Source: Treponema sp. UBA3870 (GTDB taxonomy: Bacteria > Spirochaetota > Spirochaetia > Treponematales > Treponemataceae). Taken from it: a stretch of 11,739 nt of DNA. The stretch covers positions 1 to 11,739 of the forward strand of contig DGGQ01000084.1 of the NCBI GenBank assembly GCA_002392275.1. Reading direction: 5' to 3'. The translations under genes were made by a program, and so were the position numbers. A model generated the notes under the pieces. The model was not told the DNA's origin. It was given only the letters and a program-made list of their open reading frames with translations, and did no database searches. The number at the start of each line of letters is the position of its first letter. Positions within the stretch are counted from its first letter, which is position 1. This document shows positions 6,054 to 11,739 of this stretch, in pieces.

Positions 6054-7217
6054 TTATAATTTATGTGAAAATGCCTGTTCCAAATCACAAATTAAATCAT
6101 CCGCATTTTCAATTCCAACAGAAAGCCGCAAAGTGGCTGGCGTTATTCCATTTTTAAGACGGATTTCCTCGGGAACATCGGCATGTGTCTGCGTGGTCGG
6201 ATAAGTAAGAAGTGTCTCCACCCCTCCCAAACTTTCGGCGTATTGAATCAGACGTACATTTCCCAAAACGGATATGGCCCGCTCTTTTGTGTCGGTCTGG
6301 AATGTCAGCATGGCACCAAATCCACGTGACTGTTTTTTCTGAATTTCGTAACCCGGATGTTCTGGAAGTCCTGGATAGATTACACGTACAACTGATTTCT
6401 GTGTCTTGAGCCACTGCGCAATTTTTTTTGCATTTGCTTCTGCCCTTTCCATTCTCACGGCAAGAGTTTTTATTCCGCGAAGAACAAGCCAACAATCAAA
6501 AGGTGCAAGCCCCGCCCCGGTTGTCTTTATCAAAAACCTTAGCTTCTCCTGAACTTCAGAATTGTTTGTGACAATAAATCCAGCGAGAGTGTCGTTGTGT
6601 CCAGCAAGATATTTTGTTCCTGAGTGAACAACAATGTCCGCACCAAGCGCAAGAGGATTCTGAAAATATGGCGACATGAACGTGTTGTCAACAATCAGAT
6701 GAATATTATGGCGTCTCGCAATTTCCGCAACCTTTGCTATGTCCGTAACATTCATCATTGGATTCGTCGGAGTCTCGATATAGATTGCACGTGTGTTTGA
6801 TTTTACGAGAGATTCCAAATCCGCTGATGCGCAATCTACACGTGTGAAGCTGATTCCATTTTTTGTGGAAACATTGTCAAAAAGCCTTATTGTTCCGCCA
6901 TACAAATCACTGTCCGCAATTATGTGATCACCGGGACTGAAAATTTCCATAAGAAGAGAAATCGCAGCCATTCCGCTTGAAAGAGCAAAAGCATCTGTCC
7001 CGCCCTCAAGTGAGGCAACAATTTTTTCGAGCTGCTCCTTTGTTGGATTTTGCAGTCTCGTGTAATCAAAACCGGTGCTCTGTCCGGGACATGGATGAGC
7101 ATAGGTAGCGGTCTGATAAATCGGGAAACTAATTGCCCCATAATGATTTTTTGTTCCACCGCAACAACAGTCGTCGTCACTTTTTTCAAGATGTATGCAT
7201 TTTGTCTCCGTTTTCAT
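6054..7217 (-). CDS. Cystathionine gamma-synthase-type PLP enzyme (Cys/Met metabolism family)
   Basis: 387 residues from ATG 7217. GAAGGA (7233-7228) lies ten bases upstream of it, whereas the GTG at 7226 would be only one base from that site. The fold-type I motifs are clear: DYTRLQNPT near 51 (PLP-phosphate Tyr and Arg), DLYGGT (104-109), ETPTNP (148-153), VDNTF with Asp177, and HSGTKYLAGHND with Schiff-base Lys202. Such enzymes join a thiol to an activated homoserine or cleave cystathionine or methionine. Gly replaces the cysteine that marks methionine gamma-lyases in the YG-x-T motif, which favours a synthase or sulfhydrylase role. The C-terminal YPTTQTHADVP segment fits the cystathionine gamma-synthase group. 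It lies 43 bases behind the ABC ATPase on the same strand and is likely the last gene of the nitrogenase-like operon. An unusual DDDCCCGG stretch sits at residues 14-21. Exact substrate is unsettled. Confidence 0.88.
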   Translation of the reverse strand: MKTETKCIHLEKSDDDCCCGGTKNHYGAISFPIYQTATYAHPCPGQSTGFDYTRLQNPTKEQLEKIVASLEGGTDAFALSSGMAAISLLMEIFSPGDHIIADSDLYGGTIRLFDNVSTKNGISFTRVDCASADLESLVKSNTRAIYIETPTNPMMNVTDIAKVAEIARRHNIHLIVDNTFMSPYFQNPLALGADIVVHSGTKYLAGHNDTLAGFIVTNNSEVQEKLRFLIKTTGAGLAPFDCWLVLRGIKTLAVRMERAEANAKKIAQWLKTQKSVVRVIYPGLPEHPGYEIQKKQSRGFGAMLTFQTDTKERAISVLGNVRLIQYAESLGGVETLLTYPTTQTHADVPEEIRLKNGITPATLRLSVGIENADDLICDLEQAFSHKL

Positions 7218-7233
7218 CCGACTCACTTCCTTC
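7215..7233 (-). promoter_or_regulatory. Ribosome binding site that decides the start of the PLP-enzyme gene
   Basis: GAAGGA at 7233-7228 with ATG at 7217-7215, spacing ten bases. The alternative GTG at 7226 is too close to the site to be used. Confidence 0.55.
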
Positions 7234-7260
7234 TATTAATTTGATTTTTGTGGACTTGTT

Positions 7261-8025
7261 TTAAATTGTGTATTCAACCTCAGGGATTTTTCCACCGTAG
7301 TTGAGTATTTCCAGAATCTTGTTCCTGTAGATTGCGAATGCATCCTGAATTCTCGCCCTTGGTTTTGGCAGCTCAATGTCAATCACCGCCTCAACTTTTG
7401 ACGGACGTGCGCTCATCACAACAACACGGTCGCTCATGTAGATTGCCTCGTCCACATCGTGCGTGACCATGAGCATTGTCATGTTGTTTTCTTTTTTGAT
7501 TCTCAGAATCTCGTCCTGAAGGTTCATTCTGGTGAACGCATCCAAAGCACCAAGCGGTTCGTCAAGAAGCAGGACCTTAGGATGTCCAACCAATGCTCTG
7601 GCAAGCGAGGCCCTCTGCTGCATTCCACCGGAAATCTGATGTGGATAGGAATTTTCAAATCCGCTTAGTCCAACAAGATTTATGATTTCATTTACATCCT
7701 GTTTTTTTTCTTTGTAGATTTTGCGTGCCTTAAGTCCAAAAGCGACATTGCCTTTTACGGTGAGCCACGGAAAAAGATTTGAACCCTGGAACGCAAAACC
7801 ACGGTCACATCCCGCCCTAGAAATTTTTTCGCCATCAAGAAAAACTTTTCCTTCATAGCTTTTTTCAAGACCACCGATTATTCTGAGCAGAGTTGATTTT
7901 CCGCATCCAGATGGCCCAATCAGTGAGACAAAACTTCCAGGCTCTATGTCCAAAGAAAAATTGTTCAGCACGTGGACATCATCAAAACTTTTGTTAACAT
8001 TCTGAATCTGAATATTTCCTACCAT
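7261..8025 (-). CDS. NitT/TauT-type ABC importer, ATP-binding protein
   Basis: 254 residues from ATG 8025. AGAAGGGGG just upstream, with seven bases to this ATG, selects it over an in-frame ATG at 8046. Walker A GPSGCGKS (37-44), Q-loop Gln80 in FAFQGSNLFPW, signature ISGGMQQ (131-137), Walker B VLLLDEPLGALD (151-162) with Glu156, and H-loop His189. The FPWLTV stretch after the Q-loop and DAFTR after the D-loop are typical of the nitrate, taurine and alkanesulfonate importer ATPases (NrtD, TauB, SsuB). Its first seven bases overlap the permease stop (ATGGTAG), so the two are translationally coupled. It powers the permease and binding protein encoded just upstream. Confidence 0.93.
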   Translation of the reverse strand: MVGNIQIQNVNKSFDDVHVLNNFSLDIEPGSFVSLIGPSGCGKSTLLRIIGGLEKSYEGKVFLDGEKISRAGCDRGFAFQGSNLFPWLTVKGNVAFGLKARKIYKEKKQDVNEIINLVGLSGFENSYPHQISGGMQQRASLARALVGHPKVLLLDEPLGALDAFTRMNLQDEILRIKKENNMTMLMVTHDVDEAIYMSDRVVVMSARPSKVEAVIDIELPKPRARIQDAFAIYRNKILEILNYGGKIPEVEYTI

Positions 8026-8981
8026 CGGATTACCCCCTTCTGCCATACCATGATTTTATCGCGGACTTTGAAAAGCAATGTCAGAATCAATGAACACAAA
8101 ACCGCTATGACAATCAGTCCGGCATACACGCCGTCATACTGCATGACCGATTTCTGCCAGTTGATGTACCAACCGATTCCCTCAGAATTTCCATTCATCT
8201 CGACTGCCATCAATGTTGCGAACGAAGAAACAATTCCGTAGAAAAGACCAAGAAAAATCTGCGGGAGACTTGCGGGAACTGCGACACGAAAAACCTTGAA
8301 AAAAGTTTTTGCGCCAAGAGTCTCGCTGACTTCAAAAAAAGTTTTGTTCACGCTTTGAATTCCACTGGCCGTCATAAGTGTCACCGGGAACCATACTGCG
8401 AACGCAATTAAAAAAACGTTTGCGGCATGTGTTGTCGGAAAAACGCTAAGGGCAAGAGGAATCCATGCTGTGGTTGGAACGGGTCCCAAAAATTTTGTCA
8501 CAGGATTAAGCCAGTAGCCAACGTGTCGATTGTAGCCCAACGCAAGCCCGGAAAAAAATCCAGTCACAAGCCCGAACAAAAATCCCTGCACCAAAAGTCC
8601 CAGCGAAAAAACAAGGTTCTTCAAAAGGAACAGCCGCTGCGTCCACAAAAGTCCGCACACCCTGTCGAGCGACGGAAAATAGAGGACCGGGAGGAATGTC
8701 ATTTTACAGACAACCGTATTCAGTGCCGCGAGAAAGAAAATAATCCCAGCGTACAGCGGAAGTTTTCCCTGCAATTTGTTTCCGAAAGATTTTACAAAAA
8801 ATCCAACGACAATACAGACCGCAAGGACAACAACCGCCGCAAGAAGAAAACACATATAGTATGGAGATGACATCTGTTTTTGTTTTCCGCTTTCTGGAAT
8901 CGCAAAATACAGAAGCGCAGAAATTGCAGCCGCAAAAAATGGCAGCAACAGTGTTAAAACTCTTTTAACGTTTTTACTCAT
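8019..8981 (-). CDS. NitT/TauT-type ABC importer, permease
   Basis: 320 residues, some 50-70 longer than usual for NitT/TauT permeases (about 250-270). The transport core begins near FPSLDRV (102) and holds the cytoplasmic EAA loop EVSETLGAKTFFKVFRVAVP (217-236) that contacts the ATPase. The region before it (1-100) contains about three hydrophobic segments (8-27, 42-63, 75-96), of which two appear to be additional to the standard core. GAAGGAG (8997-8991) lies nine bases before the ATG. It starts 23 bases after the binding-protein stop. The family call is firm; the substrate is unknown. Relatives carry sulfonates, taurine, nitrate or thiamine precursors. Confidence 0.92.
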   Translation of the reverse strand: MSKNVKRVLTLLLPFFAAAISALLYFAIPESGKQKQMSSPYYMCFLLAAVVVLAVCIVVGFFVKSFGNKLQGKLPLYAGIIFFLAALNTVVCKMTFLPVLYFPSLDRVCGLLWTQRLFLLKNLVFSLGLLVQGFLFGLVTGFFSGLALGYNRHVGYWLNPVTKFLGPVPTTAWIPLALSVFPTTHAANVFLIAFAVWFPVTLMTASGIQSVNKTFFEVSETLGAKTFFKVFRVAVPASLPQIFLGLFYGIVSSFATLMAVEMNGNSEGIGWYINWQKSVMQYDGVYAGLIVIAVLCSLILTLLFKVRDKIMVWQKGVIRW

Positions 8982-9004
8982 ATATGTTTTCTCCTTCGCA
9001 AAAA

Positions 9005-10084
9005 TTAGTTCTTCGCGATTTTTAGACTTGGTACACCTGCTTCACTGAAAGTTCCGTCGTCATTGCAGATGTATGAATCCGGAACGTCGTCGAAGCGAAT
9101 AAAATGGTCCGCAACAAATTTTTCTTTGTCGCTTACATTCTGCATGACACCCATATCAACTAGCTGGTCAATAGCATCATGCACAGTTCTTCTTGCAAGC
9201 TCCACCGATGGAGTGTAGTTGTATGTGGCAAGAAGATATCCGTTCTGCTCAACATCACCGGTCATCTGATTGTTGTCAATCTGAATCTGGGCGGCCTGCC
9301 TTGGATTTTTCTGGACAAATGCGCTCGCCTTCAAAATTGCACGGACAAATGCCTTGGTATGCTCGGGATATTTTTTTGCAATCTCGCTTGAAACATAAGT
9401 CATGCAGCAATATTCCTGAGAGAATCTTTCATCCTCGGTTGTGTCCAAAACTTTTCTGAATCCGTAATCCTTTTCAGCAATATAGGCAACAGGGTCGTGC
9501 AGACCAACTCCCTCGACAGCACCGTTCGCAAGGGCAATTGGAAGATCCGTCATTCCGTAGACAGCGACCTTAAACTCCGCGTTCGGTCCATAGGGAACAA
9601 AACCGTAGTCCTGGAATTTTCTCTGGAACGCAATCACGGATGAATCCTGCGCTCCCGGGAAACCGATTGTCTGTCCACGGAGATCGGCGAGAGTCTGGTA
9701 CGGAGAATCACCGCGCACATAAAATTTTGTACAGCCGGTATGCACTCCACTCAAGAAACTGATTTCAAGTCCATTGTCCATCTGCGGAACAAGACTTCCC
9801 GCAAGTCCCATACATGCATCTATTTTTTGTGCGACGACAAGAGTTGTGGCCTCCTGCATATTGATTTCGACAGTTTCAAACTTGAGTCCGGCCTTTCCAA
9901 ATTCCTCGGCAAAGATTCCATTGTCCACGGCAATGTGGAGAGGCGCGGAACAGAGACCTGAATTTGAGGTTCCAATTTTGAACACAAATTCAGATTCCTT
10001 TTTCTGACATGACGAAAGAAGAACCGATACAGACGCAGCGGCAATAACTGTTGCCACAGACAAAATGTTTTTGATTTTTTTCAT
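9005..10084 (-). CDS. NitT/TauT-type ABC importer, substrate-binding lipoprotein
   Basis: 359 residues. A lipoprotein signal peptide ends in VLLSSC with lipidated Cys26, so the protein is tethered on the outer face of the inner membrane. The fold is that of NMT1/SsuA/TauA-type periplasmic binding proteins: first strand and loop KIGTSNSGLCSAPLHIAVDN (36-55), DACMGLAGSL (89-98), hinge region SFLSGVHTGCTKFYVRG (109-125), TIGFPGAQDSSV (139-150) and GLHDPVAYI (194-202). The mature part has six cysteines (45, 91, 118, 226, 227, 340), several in cleft-lining loops, unlike what I expect of ordinary sulfonate-binding proteins. A strong AGGAGG (10095-10090) lies five bases before the ATG and includes the last bases of the NifK-like gene's stop codon, which ties its expression to that gene. 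Confidence 0.92.
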   Translation of the reverse strand: MKKIKNILSVATVIAAASVSVLLSSCQKKESEFVFKIGTSNSGLCSAPLHIAVDNGIFAEEFGKAGLKFETVEINMQEATTLVVAQKIDACMGLAGSLVPQMDNGLEISFLSGVHTGCTKFYVRGDSPYQTLADLRGQTIGFPGAQDSSVIAFQRKFQDYGFVPYGPNAEFKVAVYGMTDLPIALANGAVEGVGLHDPVAYIAEKDYGFRKVLDTTEDERFSQEYCCMTYVSSEIAKKYPEHTKAFVRAILKASAFVQKNPRQAAQIQIDNNQMTGDVEQNGYLLATYNYTPSVELARRTVHDAIDQLVDMGVMQNVSDKEKFVADHFIRFDDVPDSYICNDDGTFSEAGVPSLKIAKN

Positions 10085-10093
10085 TATGACCTC

Positions 10094-11383
10094 CTATAAA
10101 TTGTCATATAAATCTTCAGTGAATGTCAGACTTCCACGGTAGCCCGCGTATGTTCTGTTAAATATGAGACGCTCGTTTATTGGGAAGGTGGCGTTCAAAA
10201 ACTGTATTCCCTTTTCAAGAGCGACTTCTTTTTCATTAGTGCTTCCGACAAGCAGGGTAATTTCTTCCGGCTCGTTTCTGATTGCCTGATTGATTTCCCA
10301 CTGGTCGCTTGCAAAAACGATTTTAGGAGCGGCGGCATATTCAAGCGAAGAGATTTCCTTTATGATTCTCTCCTTGTCCTCAGGCCTGAAAATGTTTTCG
10401 GTGATTACGACAAGCACAGGAGAAAAACTGTAGTCGTTCGCAAGGTAGCGTGTTATTGCTATTGCATTTGAGGCATCTCCTGCGACGGCAAATCTTTTCC
10501 AGCTCAACTGACCGATTGACTGACCGAGATATGAGTAGACATAATCTTCTTCTTCCGCAATCACTTTGTCCACAAGAGCCTGATCCAGATTCAATGCAGC
10601 GGAAACCTCGCGCACGAATCTTGTTGTATCAGTCGCACCGACCGGGACAAATGGAAAACGAATTGATGGCACACCAAATTTTTCCTCAAACTTTTTTGCA
10701 GATCCCTTGAAAAGCCACGGATTTATGATTATGTTCAGAGCCGCCTCGGAACAATGTTCAATCACATCAAGCCCCTGATGCTTTGTGAAAAATGTGTTCA
10801 CCTTCAGACCGAGCTTTGAAAGAATCCTGTCAATTTCTTCAAGAGTTCCGCTCCAAAATGGATCATGGTACGGAATGATTCCAAAAATGTTAACAAGGTT
10901 ACTTTGTTTTTTTTCAGCTGGCTGAATCACTTTGTCAATTAATGTATTCCATGTAACCTCATAGCCTAGATTGCTGTCGCCCGCAAATCCTGGTGTCTCA
11001 ACTGGATAGACCTTGTAGCCTTTCTGGTTGAACTCGTCGGTAACGCTTGCAATGTCATCCCCGATAATTCCTGCTGTACAACCCGTAAGGACAAAATATG
11101 CGTTTGCATCAATTATGTCGATTGCACCTTGAATTGTTGTGCGGAGTTTGTTCACGCCACCGAAGACGACTTCCTTTTCAAGCATGTTGCTGGATGGAAG
11201 AGAAACACCGCTGACAAAGCACGCATGCTTATGACCGCTCTGACCCTGCTCCGCCGCTGTAGTCTGCATACAACATCCAGGACCGGAATGTAAAACCGGA
11301 CACACATGATCAATCGCAGACAATACCGAGTTGATTCCCGCAAGCACACATCCGCCACGTGGATTTTCTGTAACAAAACTCAT
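10094..11383 (-). CDS. Nitrogenase component 1-type oxidoreductase, NifK-like subunit
   Basis: 429 residues from ATG 11383, which has GGAGG (11394-11390) six bases upstream; an open extension to 11440 runs back over the previous gene. It belongs to the family of NifD/K, NifE/N, BchN/B and related reductases, which take electrons from a NifH-like ATPase. Visible: GGCVLAGINSVLSAID (10-25), HSGPGCC (32-38), FGGVNKL (74-80), LTGCTAGIIGDD (99-110) and a NifK-like end FPINERLIFNRTYAGYRGS (400-418). Cys12, Cys37 (or 38) and Cys102 match the three P-cluster ligands of NifK (Cys70, 95, 153 in Azotobacter); the 25-residue first spacing is identical. The protein lacks the N-terminal extension of NifK and is about 90 residues shorter, so true N2 fixation is unlikely. 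Candidates are methylthio-alkane reductase or an uncharacterised nitrogenase-like enzyme. It pairs with the upstream NifD-like gene, 14 bases away. Confidence 0.9.
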   Translation of the reverse strand: MSFVTENPRGGCVLAGINSVLSAIDHVCPVLHSGPGCCMQTTAAEQGQSGHKHACFVSGVSLPSSNMLEKEVVFGGVNKLRTTIQGAIDIIDANAYFVLTGCTAGIIGDDIASVTDEFNQKGYKVYPVETPGFAGDSNLGYEVTWNTLIDKVIQPAEKKQSNLVNIFGIIPYHDPFWSGTLEEIDRILSKLGLKVNTFFTKHQGLDVIEHCSEAALNIIINPWLFKGSAKKFEEKFGVPSIRFPFVPVGATDTTRFVREVSAALNLDQALVDKVIAEEEDYVYSYLGQSIGQLSWKRFAVAGDASNAIAITRYLANDYSFSPVLVVITENIFRPEDKERIIKEISSLEYAAAPKIVFASDQWEINQAIRNEPEEITLLVGSTNEKEVALEKGIQFLNATFPINERLIFNRTYAGYRGSLTFTEDLYDNL

Positions 11384-11397
11384 ATTCGACCTCCACC

Positions 11398-11739
11398 TTA
11401 AATTCCAACGATATACTTGAAAGCATCTTCGCCATACCAACTTTCACGGTACGGAAGTTTTACATGCTCCGCAAGTTTTTTATTGAATCCCGGATTTGAA
11501 AGCTGGTCCGCGATTTTGTTTCCAAGATAAAGAAGTCCATCATAACCCATGGTCGGGCGTTTTCCGTCAAGAACATGCGTGGTCGGAATTCCAAGCTTGG
11601 CAGCCCACTCCGGAACACCGATGAAAGCATCAGGCTTGAGTTTTTTAACAAGGTTCACCTGTTCGAATGGCTGCATGTTCGCTATATCAATCACAAAATC
11701 CTTGTGGATTCCGTTGAGATATTCCACATCAATCTGAGC
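11398..11739 (-). CDS. Nitrogenase component 1-type oxidoreductase, NifD-like subunit (C-terminal 113 residues)
   Basis: The frame is open through the right edge; only the C-terminus is visible. PDAFIGVPEWAAKLGIPTTH, GYDGLLYLGNKI and a NPGF stretch follow the end of NifD (PDLVFSGIKE-type strand, GIPFR-x-MH, GYDGF, NNP-x-W). The His in GIPTTH could correspond to the cofactor-binding His442 of NifD, but this needs a two-residue gap, and the surrounding SWDYSGPYHG of NifD is missing. After the NifD-like end there is an extra tail of about 20 residues rich in aromatic residues (KLPYRESWYGEDAFKYIVGI). Stop TAA lies directly before the NifK-like gene's ribosome binding site, so the two subunits are co-translated and probably form an alpha2beta2 complex. 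The reductase partner and the cluster-binding half lie outside the window. Confidence 0.85.
   Translation of the reverse strand, partial: AQIDVEYLNGIHKDFVIDIANMQPFEQVNLVKKLKPDAFIGVPEWAAKLGIPTTHVLDGKRPTMGYDGLLYLGNKIADQLSNPGFNKKLAEHVKLPYRESWYGEDAFKYIVGI

Noticed and set aside
7218..7260. Separate promoter for the PLP-enzyme gene
   Set aside because: The 43-base gap holds no paired -35/-10 hexamers of convincing quality, so read-through from the ABC genes is the simpler view.
10094..11739. Bona fide nitrogen-fixation genes nifD and nifK
   Set aside because: The K-like protein is about 90 residues shorter than NifK and lacks its N-terminal extension, the visible D end lacks the SWDYSGPYHG region, and the operon continues into an importer and a sulfur enzyme.

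Overview
The window looks like chromosomal DNA from an anaerobic, host- or gut-associated spirochaete, most likely a Treponema. This rests on a PLP-dependent C-S lyase very like T. denticola cystalysin, relaxed lipoprotein signal peptides, AT-rich sequence with long A/T runs, and genes typical of strict anaerobes (nitrogenase-like proteins, DUF4418). The genus is an inference from sequence character, not a database match. There are ten protein genes, two of them cut by the window edges, and I see no RNA gene, transposon, CRISPR array or long repeat. No gene-free stretch exceeds 300 bases; the longest gaps are 1291-1407 and 3623-3766.

Left part, + strand (1-2475). The C-terminal part of a Cu+-exporting P-type ATPase carries an extra heavy-metal-associated domain at its C-terminus. 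That domain is preceded by an in-frame Shine-Dalgarno/ATG pair, so a free CopZ-like chaperone might also be made. A lipoprotein of no recognised family follows; it ends inside the 3' end of a convergent gene.

Middle part (2447-6029). A MalY/PatB (cystalysin-type) C-S lyase lies on the - strand with a very good extended -10 promoter. Diverging from it is a tight + strand operon: a DUF4418 membrane protein with four cysteines, an FtsX/MacB-type permease and a LolD/MacB-type ATPase.

Right part, - strand (6054-11739). Reading leftward, a six-gene convoy with overlapping or nearly overlapping genes encodes the C-terminal end of a NifD-like subunit, a complete NifK-like subunit, a NitT/TauT-type importer (lipoprotein binding protein, permease, ATPase) and a cystathionine gamma-synthase-type PLP enzyme. 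The NifK-like protein keeps three cysteines matching P-cluster ligand positions but is far shorter than true NifK. The gene set suggests import of a small molecule, its reductive cleavage by a nitrogenase-like enzyme, and capture of a sulfur product by the PLP enzyme. The closest known precedent is the methylthio-alkane reductase system, but the substrate here is unknown. Any NifH-like reductase would lie beyond the right edge. Together with the MalY-type lyase, the window holds both halves of a possible cysteine-to-homocysteine transsulfuration route, which supports a sulfur theme.
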